NCBI GenBank assembly: GCA_001179505.1
Contig: CDMY01000602.1
Location: 1-44,727 of the forward strand
Direction of reading: 5' to 3'
DNA length: 44,727 nucleotides
Source: Vitrella brassicaformis
Taxonomy: Eukaryota; Sar; Vitrellaceae
Part shown: positions 1 to 12,954 of the stretch, in pieces
How positions within the stretch are numbered: the stretch's first letter is position 1
Layout of the letters: each line of letters starts with the position of its first letter
Position numbers and translations under genes: made by a program
Notes under the pieces: generated by a model
Seen by the model: only the letters and a program-made list of their open reading frames with translations
Told to the model about the DNA's origin: nothing
Database searches by the model: none

Positions 1-1470
1 AACACTCTTACTGGGACTTACCGCCCAGCAGATCCTCTATTCAGCTAACTACAGGAAAGGTCCTCACCGGCCTTTTTCGCACACTCTAATGCGTTTCGCG
101 CGGGTGAGGGGAGTCGCGGGTTCGAATCGCAGAGGGGACCTGTATTGAGCTCGCACAGGGCGACTCAGCAGCGCGGGTCAGCTCCCTAGTACAGCTTCCA
201 GACCGCCCGCGGACGCGCGGGCCATCGCTAGTCTGCTTGTTCTGTGCCACGATGCGTGTGACACGCAGGCGCGGCTGCTGCGCGGCACTGAGTATGTGTC
301 AATCAGATGAACGGCGCCGCGATGATGGTTGTCATCTCTCTGTGTGCTGTGCTGTGCTGCAGATGTCTGTCAGTGAGTTGACTGATGAGTGGCTGAGAGA
401 TTGCGGCTGTCGGCGCCCGCCGATTAGCATAGATCAGATGACTGTTTGTCTGTCTGTCTGTCTGCAGGCGTCACAGACTGTCTGACTGAGTGGCTGAGTG
501 GCTGGTTGATGGCTTCGACGCGCCGATGGTGACTATGCGGCCGTCGAGTGGCGCGATGGCCCTCTCCCTCACTGCTGCTCGTCTGTCCGTCTATGTGTGT
601 GTCGAGTCGACGGCCCTCTCTCTCTGTCGTGTGTCTGAGGGGACGGCTGGCGTTTCCTTTTGTGGGCATCTCCCACGCGACTCGGCGACGTCAGAGTATC
701 AGCACACGTCTGGTGCTGGTGCTTTGGGGTTGCTGTGTGGTGACAGAGATGCGCACTAAAGGGAGAAATGGACAGACAGACGCCAGTGTGATTGATGAGT
801 CCATGTCGACACCCACCCACACAAGACTGGATGGATGTATGTGTGTAGGCACTGTCTGCACTTACGGATTTCGTGCGCATCTCTCTCTGTTGGGTGTGGG
901 GTTGCCCGACACACACACGTGGGAAGAAACGGAGGGAGAGATGGGACGTGCGCAAGCGGGAGATGGTTTCCTTTTGATGTGCAGCGTGTGTTGGTGTGCT
1001 GACTGTCAGTTGCTTGTGTGTCACCCGACACATGGAGCTTTCATTCTTCCTCTCTGTGTGTGGTGGCCGTCGAGCGTCTGACAGACAGTCAGACAGAAAA
1101 CTGTGAACGAATGGACAGCACAGTGCGGCTCATTAGGGTGCAAGGGTGTGTGGGTGGGTGTGGTGGTGCGGGTACTATACGCAATCGGCCGTCGACTTGA
1201 TATGTATATGTGAACGATCGACTGACTGACTGACTCACCGCCTCTCTGTTGCCATTTGTATAACCTCCAGCGACACACAGCAGCTCAGCAATCTTGTCCA
1301 CTTGTCCGACTGAGCAGTGCACACACAGACGACGACGACACGAACGCCCAGACGGCCACGTCAACAGATTAAAGACAGCGGGTTCTTTTCATTCCCGAGT
1401 GACTTCCCTGACGGATACAGACTATCATCCAACAACGCTCATGCCATTTTGTGTCGTCTTTTGTGGACCA
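1..1470. other. No gene recognised
   Basis: This stretch is rich in TG and TCTG runs and holds only overlapping reading frames made of Cys/Val/Ser-rich low-complexity translation. I see no splice-compatible conserved exon on either strand. A T-arm-like string near 110-135 was examined and rejected as a tRNA. It may be the flank or UTR of a gene lying outside the window. Confidence 0.5.
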
Positions 1471-2661
1471 CTAGATGCCATTAAGGACAACATGCACCAT
1501 CCTTACTCCGCCATCCAGTGCATGTGTGTCAATCATGTAGTCGCTCGCCCAGAAGTCAGCCCGTCTACCTGCCCCTCGCTTGCCCTTCTCTTTGCATGTC
1601 TGCATGGCCTCTGGAGGCCAGAGAAGCACTGATGAGCCAGTACACTGACGTCTTTCCCCGTGTCCGTTCACCGCCCCACGGTCCACCAGCACCTTCATGG
1701 GAATGAGATAGAAATAGCGATCACCAGGCACCGAGACGGCCAGCAGATCAAAGTCTCCCTCATCATACAGCTGAGTGGCCTTCGTGCCGGCGCTCTTGTG
1801 CAGAACAACACAAGAAGAGCCGTTGTTGTTGCCGGTGTGAAGACGGGCCTGTTTGTGCTGAATGAGGAATCGCTTCCCATCCCACCACCAGACGGCATCG
1901 ACAGGCGTCATCTCGTAGATGAGCTCCTGCCGGACGGCCACACCAGCAGCAGACAGCAGAGGGGCCCACACCGCAATTGATGCCTCGCCCTTCTGATGCC
2001 TCTCCGACCGCTGCAGCATGATGTTCGCCAGCGAGTCCTTGGTGAATGAGAGGTTCTGATAGACCAACAGCAGCTTCTGCGACAGAGATGCCGGGCCCTC
2101 AAGTGCCGTTGAGCATCGGAAGCTCTCATGGTCCCACTTGCCATTCTCACGCAGAGTGAGTTTCCCAGATGGGATTCGCTGCAGGTCAGATCCGTCGTAG
2201 CACCAGATACGGAAGTCCAACAGAGCCACACAGACGACGGGAATCTCCGGATAATTGTTGGTGAAATTAAATCGCCAGGCGCCGTCCTGGTTCTTCTGCC
2301 TGCACGTCTTCACTTGGACCGGCAGCCACGCATCTTCACTCACACCAAAGGGCCGCACGGCGAGGTCAGCATGTGCCCCCTCTCAGGTCCTCTGCACAAC
2401 AAACCATCGCCTCAGCAGATCCATCACACACTGCACACCCGAGTTGCCGACGAGCCTCCACTCCATCTTCCGCCGGCACTCTGCAGCGGCGGCCTCGGCC
2501 ATTCCTTCATCCTCCCATCGCAGAAGGGCGTCAGCATCAGCAGGCCTTGAAGAAAGTCGTCGAGATGCCGTGGTCAAGGGAGAGAGGGACGCACTGACGG
2601 CGAACCGGCGACGAGAGGCGGAGATGATGATGCCCCTTTGCATTGATGAAGCCACCATCAT
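1471..2661 (-). pseudogene. PD-(D/E)XK-nuclease-like family, copy 1, interrupted by one TGA
   Basis: This is a paralogue of the intact gene at 33253-34536, collinear over its whole length. The frame runs from an ATG at 2661 (Arg/Ser-rich leader containing ASRRLSSRP) to a TAG at 1471-1473. It is open except for one TGA at 2385-2383, where the intact copy has Tyr (VVQRT-stop-EGAHADLAVRP here, VVERTYEMAHADLAVRP there). The frame is the same on both sides of the stop. The nuclease-like signature ADLAV...WLPVQVKTC (candidate Asp, then Q-x-K) lies just after the stop. Restarting at the next ATG (2358) would lose the candidate Asp. It is head-to-head with USO1, 127 bp between start codons. Seen: homology and stop. 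Inferred: nuclease fold and loss of function. A very small intron or a base-call error could also explain the stop. Confidence 0.7.
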
Positions 2662-2788
2662 ACGCCGGCAGAGATGACAAGGCAAATGAAACGGCGAGAA
2701 GCTAGAAGGGACATGGGAAGCACCAGGAGATTTACATTCGAGGTCTGCGAGCTTAGGAGTCCCCCACAGATCTTCGTAATTGAGAGAA
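2662..2788. promoter_or_regulatory. Shared 5' region between nuclease-like copy 1 and USO1
   Basis: 127 bp separate the two divergent start codons, so any promoters must overlap. No TATA-like box is obvious. Regulation is inferred from position only. Confidence 0.35.
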
Positions 2789-3456
2789 ATGGCGCTGACG
2801 ATACTGAAGGCGGTGAACCAGGGCTTCCAGGCTGGCGCGACGCTGCTTGACGCCCACATCGATGCCGAGTCGCTGCTGCACGCCCTGCACGCCTCGCCGG
2901 TGCCCTCTGACGCCGGCATGAAGGCCCTCAACCGACTGAGGGACATCGCGAGGGACAACCCTGACGCTGTGGCCATGCAGACCAACGCCATTCAACTGCT
3001 GTGCGGTCCGTGAGATGAGAGAGATGCATTCACTCACACGTCTGTTGCCGCTCATCGTGGTGTTGCTCATTCATTCAGGGGCACTGCTGACGCTGCAGGC
3101 GACCTCAGACCCAGGTGCACATGTGCGTGTGGGTGTCAAGCGAGAGCGATCTCTGTCAAAGTGTCTGTGTGTGTGTTGGCGTGCTGTAGATGCGGCAGCG
3201 GGCCTGCAGGATGTCTTGGAGACTCTGAACTTCATCGTCGGCAGCAAAGCCGAAGGAGAGAGGGCAGATCGTCAGCAGCAGGGTCATGACGAGGGTCAGC
3301 AGCAGCATGTGACCGCCGATCAGCGGCGGCATCTGTCGACCATTATGGACCAGACGCAGGACGGCAAGGTGCTATTCGGCCTGCTGCAGGCACAGAAAGA
3401 CGTACGTGTGCGGGCAAGAATGGTGGCTGGCGTGAGAGCGGCCGTGTGCACGTGTG

Positions 3457-3490
<34 letters not shown>

Positions 3491-5073
3491 CAGGTGTACG
3501 TGGCTTATGACACGATGGTGCTCTTGCAACACCTCTACCGCCATTTCAGCTCCAAAGTCGCCCAGGTGGCTATGCGTGGATGGACAAGCCCTGCACCCAC
3601 GGATGTGCTCGTGTGTGTGTGTGTGTGTGTGTGTGTGGGGTTGCAGACCATACTGAGCGACCCCATGGGTCTGTCGTCGCTGATGCAGATCCTCCAAGAC
3701 GCCAAGACTGACTTTGTTCGCAACGAGGCGCTCCAGCTGCTATACCTTCTCACGGGTACGCACACTCACAGCACGGCCTCTCTTTGTGTGTGTGTTGAAA
3801 TGTGCCGCATTTCTCTCTGTGCGTGTGTGCAGAGACCAATACGGAGATTCAGAAGATCGTCACTTTCCAGGTGCGCGCGATAAATGCGTGTGTGCGTGAG
3901 TGCCCGCCGACATGAGTCTGTGTGAGATACACACAGGGCTGCATCGAGTCACTGTTTGCTGTCATCTCCGAGGAGGACATCTCCAGGCACTTCACATCAG
4001 TCACCAGAACCGCACTCAGGTACACACACACACACCAAGCACCCAGTAACACACACACACAGGTACACACAATGGATTCATTCACACAAACTCACACACA
4101 ATCAGGTGTCTGCTCAACTTTCTGAGCAACCCCTACTGCGTCAAGTATGTCCGCGAGACGGGCGGCATCCGGGCTATGTGCGACCTCATGGCCAAGGCAC
4201 TCGAGCCAACCAAGACGGCAGAGGTACGTCTGTCCACACACACACACACATTTCACACACGGCGGATAGCATAGTTGTCTGTTTGCATCTGTGTATATGT
4301 CTGTGTGTGTCGCAGGACAGCAGCCCGACAGCGGCGAGCAGCCGATCAGTTGAGGGCGATGACCACAAGTGCGCCCAGGCGGTCGAGTACCTAATCAGAG
4401 GCACCATCCTACTGCTGCAAGTATCTTCTCATACACACACACACACGTCCATCCGCCCGTTAATCTGTCTGTGTGTATGTGTTTCTGTGCAGGGGGGAGG
4501 AGAGGCCCCAGAGGCCGGCAAGAGTGTGGAGCACAACCAGAACGCCTTCGTCAGCAGCGGCTTCCTGGACCTCGCATGCCGCCATGTCAACGACACAAGG
4601 CTCCCCCTCGACCTGCGGCATCAGGCACAAAAACAGACTCACACACACACACACACACACGTCTGTGTGTCTGGATGTGTGTGTGTGTGTGGATTAGGTG
4701 TGTGAGGCCATCCTGCGTGTGGCGTGCGGTAACGCGCAGGCGTCCAAAGCGCTGCAGTCGTTCACCAAATGCGACGACAGACACACAGGTACCCTTCCCC
4801 TCTCCCCTCACTCCACCTCAATCCCACCCCTCTCACGCCACACAGATCTCCTCTCTTTTGTTGATGTGGTGCAGAGTGGGCGAGCAGACACAGAGTGGGC
4901 CATAGCAGCGCCAACAGGGATGGTCAGACAGATGTGAGCGTGCCGCCGCCGCTCTTTTTCCTGGTTGACGAGCTGCTGGCCGACAGCACCGACCTCCCAA
5001 TGAGAGCGGCAATAGCCACCACAATACAACTGGTCAGCCACACACACACACACTCTCATGGTGTTCACAAGTT

Positions 5074-5104
<31 letters not shown>

Positions 5105-5245
5105 CAGCTGGTGGCTGGCGACACGAACCTGCAGTCGTTTCTGCTGTCGACTCTCGCACCCCAGCTGCAGCCCGACCCCTCATGCATCGCTTTCAACACA
5201 ATGCCACCGGTGAGTCGCTTTCAAAAGACAGACAAACACACACGA

Positions 5246-5281
<36 letters not shown>

Positions 5282-8200
5282 GGGCGCGCGATTGTGCAGT
5301 CCATCGACGACGTCATGAGGGCGCGCCAGCACGACGGCAAAACTGCCACCGACGAGGAGGAAGAAAAAAGAGAAAGTGAGCACACCAAAGACACTCACTC
5401 GTGCGCACAACACAAACATATTTCTGTGTGTCTGTCTGTCTGTCTGTCTGTCGGGGTGTGCAGGTGAGCTGGCTGAGGGCCTGATGGTGCAGAAGCTTTG
5501 GTACGGGCTAGAGGTGGTGCTGGCGATGCTCGGCACCAGCCAAGAGGTCCAATCGGTCGCCGTACAGGTACACCCACCCACCCACCCTCACAGACCGTCT
5601 CCCACACACCGACATCTGCGCGTGGACATGTGCAGATGCCCGTGGAGATCCCGAGTGACGCCGGCCCAGCGGAGACCCTCTCAGGCAAACTCCTGCGGCT
5701 CTTCGGACTCCTCGCCAAGGAGACTCTCGCCATTGGCAAGACCACTACCACCACCACCAGCAGCAGCACCACACAGCAGCTGGACGGACGCCTCACACGC
5801 CCACACAAAGAGGTACATGCACACCTGCATATACCCCGAAGTGGATGGATGGCTGTGTGTGTGTGTGTGTGTGTAGGGTTTGCGGCCTGAGTGGGTGGGC
5901 GTGAGTCTGTTGGGTCTGCTGAAGGTGTTCATCCAGTGGGTGGAGCACTGCGTCACCGCCATGGCACCGCTCATCGCCTCGCCAGTCTACATGCCCATGC
6001 TGCTCGGTGCCCACCTGCACCTCTCCCCACCGACCCAGGCACACACTGTGCACCAGTCCCTGTGTATGACTAAATGCAGATCTGGTGCAGTTCTCTGTCA
6101 GCAAGTCGGTCGCATCGCCGGGCAGCGTCATTGACGAGGCCGCCACACACCTGCAGGTGTGCTGCACACAGACAGCCACACACGTGTGTGTGTGTACGCA
6201 TCTGTCTGTCTGTCTGTCTGTGTCGGTGGTGTGTGGTTCAGGGCCTGGCTGCACTGCTTTTAGGCATGTGTGTGGAGAACCTTGATGCCCAGAAGGCATC
6301 ATCGTCACCGCCGTCACCTGGAGGAGCAGCATCCAGCAGCGGTGGTGGTGGCCAAGGTGAGCACAACCACCACTACCACTGACATCCATCCATCCATCCA
6401 TCCGTCGATCCATCCATGTGTGTGTGTGTGTGTGTGTAGATGAGGCCATCAGCAGCGGGACAGCCATGAACGCGGCGGCGTTGCTGTCGGTGCTGGCGAC
6501 TCGTGTGGGGCTCGACGAGTTCAACCAGAAGATCGAGCGGCTGCAGCGCACCGAGGTGGGGCGGGTTGGGTATTTCACATCCACTTGAATGCACGTGTGT
6601 GTGTGTGTGTGTGAAGGCGTTTGCCCGTTGCTCCAAGCTGCTGTTTCCCCCTCACGCAAAGGGCAAAGTGCCCAACACCTTCATCGTCTACTCGCCAGGT
6701 ACACATAAATGTGTGTATGTGATGGCCATTCCCAGCATGTGTGTGTGTGTGTGTACGTGTGCGTCGTTTCCTGTGTCGTCTTGTGCTGTGTGGTGTGTGG
6801 ATGGATGTCCGTAGGGTTTGCCCGTCTGGTCAAGGCGCACTACGAGACGCTGCAGCGCAAGATGGTGCAGCTGTACCTCTCCAGCCAGGCCAATCAGGTC
6901 GGCCCATCATTCGTGTGGATTAGTGGCACTTCTCTCTCTCTCTCTCTCCGGTAGATTACGTCTGCAGCAGTGGGTGGCGGCGGCAGCATTGTGTCCACAG
7001 ACGTTGCCGAGCACTACAAGGACCTCATCAAAATGCAGGTTCGTGCCCCATACAGACACACACACACACACACACATCCATCCATCCATCAATCCATCTG
7101 TGTGTGTGTGTCAGGACAATGAGTTGCGTGCGCTCAAGGCCGACAACGAGAAGCTGCGCCAGGAGGTGGCCGAGTACGCCAAGCGGAGCATCGCTGCCGA
7201 CAGCGCACTGCTCGTCGTCAAGCTCGACGCACTCACTGAAGAGTGCAAGCGGCTCAGACAAGAGGTAAGGCCCGTCAACCACACGCCAGACAGACATGTT
7301 GTGTGAGTGTGCCGACAGGTGGACACATTGACAGTCGAGAGCAGCCGCAAGGAGGCAGCCTTGTCGACGGAGCGGCAGAGCAACCGTGTCAAGATCACCG
7401 AGATGGAGAAGCAGCTGGAGGCGCTCGTCGTGGCCTATGATGCTCTCGAGGCCTCCATCGCCGTAAGCACACACACACAGTGACTGCACACACACACCTG
7501 ACCACCACATCTGTGTGTGTGCGTGTGCGTGTGTGTCAGACCAAAGATGATGAGCTGACTAACCTGCGGGCAACGGTGGAGGCTCGGCAAGACGCCACAC
7601 AGGTGGCACAGAGCGAGGCCTACGCCAAGGCCCTCAAGGACCTCATGCACACGAAGCGGCAGCTGGAAGATCTCCGCAGAGACCACGACGTGAGCCAACT
7701 GCCTGCACCAGAATGCCATGACATCAACCGACGTGACGTCTGGTGTGATGGATGCATGTGTGTGTCAGGTGTTGCTGGAGGTGCTGGTTCTGATTGCGGA
7801 GGAGCAGCCGTCCACCCAGCAGTTTCTCTGCCCCCTGACCCAGACACCATCTCAACAAACATTGGAGCAGCAGCAGGAGCCCCCCCTCTCGCCGCTGCCG
7901 TCGTCTCCCTCTCTGACCACCGCCATAAAGGCCAGCCACGTCGTCCCCGAGAAGCCTCACACACAGAGGGAGTCTCCGCCCAACGTCAGGAAGACCCTCC
8001 TGCACGACCGACGAGCCGACCAAGACACAATGACCTCGCCCACACACAGAGCACGGTATGCACAAACATGGGTCAATGGCTGTCTCTGTAAGGCTGTCTG
8101 TGATGCGTGCAGGCTGCCATCGTACCCCGAGACGCCATACCCCTCGCCAATGGCGCCTTACGAGCGGCCGTCGCCCGTCAGCGATGAGGCCATGTCGCCG

Positions 8201-9375
8201 ATGCCCGTCCTGTCATCGCCTGCAATGGCCGCAGAGCGACGCACAGACGCCAATGAAGTCACACCCAAAAAACGTATGTGTCGGCGGGACACAGACATTC
8301 GTGTGTGTTCGCCCATTCGTCTGTGTGTATGTGTGTCTGGCAGAGCCGGCACGTATTCCGTCAGAATCGCCGCTGGGCAAGAGAGTGCCATTCCCAGTGC
8401 ATCCGCCGCTTACTGCTGTTCCGGTGCCCACACAACCACCGCCAGACAGCTTGGTGGCACCGACTCTGTCAGCATCGTTACAGCGGCCAAGCCAAGAACC
8501 GGCCAAATACGTACGTGTGACAGCTCCCTTACCACTGCAAATGTGTCTGTGTGTTGTGTGTTTGTGTGTTTGTATGTGCTCAGAGTCCGACTTTCGGCCA
8601 GGCCAGCAATTCGCCTGAGGGTCGAGTGGCTGCCCGCGTCTCGAATGAAGACGAGGTGCTGCTCTTCTCGGCCTCGCAAGACCGCACCCCACCCAAGACA
8701 CCCCCAACAAACGAGAGCAACAACGTGCCGAGCACCATCGTCAGACATCCTTTTACACAGCAGCAGCAGCAGCAGCAGCGTTGTGTGCCGACCACTTCGA
8801 CCGATGCAGGCAACGTTGGCGTGGCGGGTTCGTTGAGATCTGCTGGGAGTGCGAGTGCGCGTACAGCTAATGTCCATCTGGGAGCCCCCGCCGCCAGCGG
8901 TGGTGTCCCTTCATCGGCATACGAGCGGTCGACAACAAGTGGACCTCAGCCAGCTTATCGGCCGTACCCATACGCTGCTCAATCGCCGCCGTCACAACCA
9001 CCCGTGCAACAACAGCAGCACCAGCAGCACCAGCACCAGCAGCCCGCCCCATGGTTTGGTGCTGCAATCTCGTCCAACCCACAACAGAGCTCCTCAGCCT
9101 CTCCACCACCGCCTTCATCTTTTTGGTCCTACGGCACCGCTCAGCAGCAGACCACCCATCCCACCCCCTCAGGGCTGCCTTCGTTTTTCGGCTCGTCAAC
9201 AAGCCAGCAGACAGCCGCAAGCGGCAGCAGCTCATCGTTTGTTCCATCATTCTTCAGTCAGCCTGCGGGTGCTGGTGGGGGGCAGGGGGGTGGGGGTGCG
9301 AGCGAGGGCGAGCTGCCTTTGCCGGGAAACCAAGCGCAAGCAGCCTCTGCATGGGCGGGGGCGTGGAAAAGATGA
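2789..9375 (+). CDS. USO1: General vesicular transport factor p115/USO1-like tethering protein
   Basis: This is a golgin-type tether that docks ER-derived vesicles at the Golgi. Thirty exons splice in frame to 1461 residues: 2789-3005, 3079-3114, 3190-3401, 3494-3565, 3647-3755, 3833-3870, 3937-4019, 4106-4223, 4316-4420, 4493-4624, 4698-4788, 4875-5032, 5108-5209, 5282-5375, 5464-5567, 5636-5812, 5877-6006, 6080-6156, 6242-6356, 6440-6555, 6617-6698, 6815-6897, 6955-7038, 7115-7264, 7319-7462, 7540-7689, 7769-8055, 8113-8273, 8344-8510, 8584-9375. Residues 1 to about 800 form an armadillo-like head; NEALQLLYLLT and NTEIQKIVTFQ (about 204-228) match the p115 head signature. Residues about 818-993 are heptad-rich coiled coil. 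Residues about 994-1461 are Pro/Gln/Ser-rich with poly-Q, unlike the short acidic tail of animal p115, making it longer than the usual 950-1800 range midpoint but within it. Start: first ATG in exon 1, 9 bp after an in-frame TTG. Intron 10 uses a GC donor (4625). Some exon borders are by-eye choices. Confidence 0.85.
5033..5107 (+). repeat. Example intron with CA tract at 5' side and TG tract at 3' side
   Basis: This 75-nt intron of USO1 starts GTCAGC, has (CA)n at 5040-5052 and (GT)n at 5077-5104, and ends CAG. The two tracts are complementary and could pair within the pre-mRNA. The same arrangement recurs in most introns of the window, on whichever strand the gene lies. Confidence 0.8.
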
Positions 9376-9909
9376 TGTGGGTGCTTCTTTGCTGATGTGA
9401 ACAGCTGATGTGAGAGTGTCAGCCATCACCTTTTACCCGTACTGAGTGTGTGGTCAGAATATGTTGGTTATACGAGAATGGCTAGGTCCGTAGCATTGTG
9501 CTTTGTGGTGATGAATTCATGATAAATGGACATATACATATATAGTTAATTGGTCAATCCGTCAACATCAATACGCTCACGACGAAATGTTATCGGTCAG
9601 ACGCACACGTATTCATGACGAATGACTGGAGGGGAAGAGAGAGAGACATGGGGAATGAGTTGTGAAGAGAGAGAGTTGTATGTGCCAATCGACGAACAAA
9701 TCTACGATGGATGTCTGTTTGTAAAGCCATTCTCATTTCGAGCAGAGAAGCGCTGTCTCGGCCGGCCATGGCATCCAGCAGCTCCCACATCCACTTGTTC
9801 AGTGTGTCAGGAGGAATCTCGTCCTCTTCTTTGTGTCGCTTTTTACAGGCCGTGTATCAGGTGCTCCACGACATACACCCACCCACCTCCCTCCACAAAC
9901 GAAAAACCG
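9376..9909. other. 3' flank of USO1, AT-richer; no gene seen
   Basis: The stretch around 9460-9600 is AT-richer than the rest and contains ATATACATATATAG. It probably holds the USO1 3' UTR and the intergenic gap before the minus-strand relics. No reading frame here has supporting features. Confidence 0.4.
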
Positions 9910-12807
9910 TTACATACTCTTCTTCCAGTCGGCGTGCTCGGCGCGGTGGTGCGTCATGAATCGATCGAGCGCCTCTGCTGAGTGGCCGGCGATGTCGATG
10001 CCCGCCTCGCGCATCACCTGCTCAAACTCCTTCAGCACCAGACCCAGCATCTGGTTTGAGCTTGGTTCTTTTGATGATGTACAGGACCTCCTCGTAGATG
10101 AGCTCGATGATGCTGATCTGGCTCGAGCGCGCCCTCTTTTCAGTGGCCTTCAATCTCTCACGGATCTCGCAGAGCCTTTTGTACTTCGCTGTCGTGGTGC
10201 ACGGACGCTGCACGACATGCATCAATGGATATGAATATCAGTGGTCTGCCTTGTACTGTCCTCACGGTAAATACAGCTGCAACTTTGCATCCTCTCGAAC
10301 ATTGTAGTCAGTCAGTGTGCGCTTGTTGTCCATGGTGGTCGACTGGTGGATGAGAGTCTGCTTTTTGGCGGGGATGCCCTTATTGTACTGCAGCTTCGCT
10401 TTGACATGTCGTGGTGCACCTCTTGTCGTACTTGTCCCGGGGGGTCAGGCAGCACTTGTGGAATGTGGAAAGGCACAGAGCACCTTTTACTTTTTCCTCG
10501 AGTCTCGCCACCTTTCTTTTGACGTCATCCTTCCGCAATCGATTTCTTTCAGGCAGAGAGAAAAAGAGTCAGTCATTGACAGCACCGGGACGATGAAAGT
10601 CTGACTCTGGCGATAGGTTTTCAATGGAGACACAACTTTGCGTACCATGGCTCGTTGACAGCAGCAACAGTGTTGCGACGAAAATCAGGCACGACATTTA
10701 TATTGACGACCTCCTTGCGAGAGACCAGATTCAGCGCCTACCGTTAGCCGCACCAAGAAGACAATCGCAAGAAGATGCGCTGTTCAGGGGGCGATTGATG
10801 TGCAACTGCCGCTCGGTACTTGACATGTCGACGGGGATCAATGGGTAGGTGGTTGTCACCACTGGCATTCTACACACCAATACATCAATACACACACACT
10901 CAATTGCCCTGTGGCATTCGGGCGCCGACTCGATAGAGCCGGAATGTGTAACTTGGAAGGTATTAACCAACACGCCCTTACCCTCTGCCACATCAATATC
11001 GCTCGTCAGCCGCATGTCAGACTCGTCGTCAGGCGCCGAGCAAAAGTGAAGAACTGCAAAAAACATTTCTGAGCCATACTGAGGTGTTCATACTAACTTT
11101 CAAGTCTCCTCTTCACCTTTTAAGAGTCCAGCATACTGTCCGGACCCTCATCGGTCGTCACACTTTTGAGTGTCCGATCCGACCGCAGCATAACGAACAA
11201 ATGGACCTCACCGGCGTCGTTACAATCGCAGGGTCCGCTGCTCTTATTGCCTTCCCAGAAACCGCGCCAACTGGACAAAACAGACATTCATACATTATGG
11301 TTGCCACTCTTGTGCGCACATGCAATACCTGCATGAAGGATGTCGTGTCCAGGGTCAACAATCGAGCATTTGACTGCGACGCCTCCTAATCGAGTAAAGC
11401 TAATGTAGCGAAAGGACCATTGCCAGACACCTGCATGACACGGCCACAAGTCAGCAAGGTTTTTCGTCTCTCGGAATGCACTTGCCTGTGTGATTGGACA
11501 GTATGACAGCCCTTGAAGTGTCATGGCATGCCTTGTGGCATGCTCGACGACGCTCTGATGGTAGTTCCCATTGATGTCTCCATGCACAGGATCGCAAGTG
11601 AAGAACCACTCCTTCTCTCCCATTCCATGGTCGAAACAAAATTACACAAAACACCAAATGGCGATGTCCTGCATGTCTTCCAGGGAGAGCTTATCTTCGC
11701 CGCACATGTTGTTGTTGATAGCATGCTATCCACAATAGGTGGCTATCTGTGTTTGATGGTGAGTTGAACAACAGAACACCGAGCAAGGCACCTTATCAAG
11801 TGTGTTGCCGTATACAGATTTTGTACACTCAAAGGAGCAATTCTATCTATTCGACTCACCTGCTGCGCGTAAATTTCACGGATGTTACCGTGTATCGCAT
11901 GCATCTGACGATTGTGGCGTCGGCGGTGACGTCGGTTGTGGCGTTTCAGCGCTCGCAGCGCTCTTTCAATTCTCTCCAACTCTACATACACAACGACACA
12001 TCACTTTGTCTCTCTCTCTCTCTCTGTGTCCCACCTCGCATCTTGAGCGTGGCCTCATATCTCACTAAACAATCCACTCTGCCCACCACATTCAGAAGGA
12101 AAGACACCTGAAATTCACATACATACACACGCACGTGCGGACAGTATAGCCATGCATACAAATGTTACGCCGAGTGTTTATCGTGAATAGTTGAAAGACA
12201 GACCTGACAGAAAGATGACCAAAACGTGTGGCCACACCCGGCGACCACCACCAGCTCAGCAGCTACTACACCGACATATGGGATTGCTCTCATGGATGTA
12301 CATCGCCTTGCAGGTCTCCAACGCTTGTAGAGTCGTAGCGGCTGTTATCTTGGTTGCATCTGTATTCGTGAGGAGGACCTGGTCTCCCTGCGTGCCCGAT
12401 GTTGTGTCCTTCTGTGTTGGTGTTCTGCCATGAGATGTGTAAAAGTTTTTGTCTCTACACACTCACCATCAAAGCATCAAACAGTTTGTTCTCCTAAAAG
12501 TCCTCCACATCCACCTGACACCGTCAGAGAAAGGTGGGATAAAGTGGCTTCGGTATGTATATGAATGAATGTATGGGCACTTACATTTGTGATTGTGATG
12601 AGGGTCATGCTGTCACATAGCAGCTTGGTTAGCTCGGCATGCGCTGGGCGACAGGTGTTGCACGATTTCTCGTTGCTTGCAGAGCTTCTGGTACATCCAC
12701 ATAGCCACCGTCCCCACGTGTGTCGTCCGCTTGTAGGTCTCCTCTGTGTTGGGACCTTTCATGGTTCTGCCACAAAACGAAGACAGAAACCAGCGAAGAA
12801 AAGCGCG

Positions 12808-12827
12808 AAAAAAAAGGGGGGGGGGGG
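12808..12827 (+). repeat. Homopolymer junction A8 then G12
   Basis: Eight A followed by twelve G inside the degenerate minus-strand block. Such runs are error-prone in sequencing, so frame breaks close to it deserve caution. Confidence 0.9.
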
Positions 12828-12954
12828 TTAATAATAAGTAATGCCCCTTACGAGCTCATCCTGCGGGAAACGGTGTCCGGATTGCGAACAAAGTCACCCG
12901 ACACATGCCCCATAAATTTCTTCACGTTGGTGTCGACCCATGCAGAAGGCTCGA

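Noticed and set aside
95-165. tRNA-like string GGTTCGAATC
   Set aside because: The flanking bases do not form a T-stem (only two of five pairs), and no acceptor or anticodon arm can be drawn.
3446-5467. Cys/Val-rich small proteins encoded by TG runs
   Set aside because: They are translations of intronic TG tracts within USO1 and have no independent support; similar frames in the other genes were dropped for the same reason.
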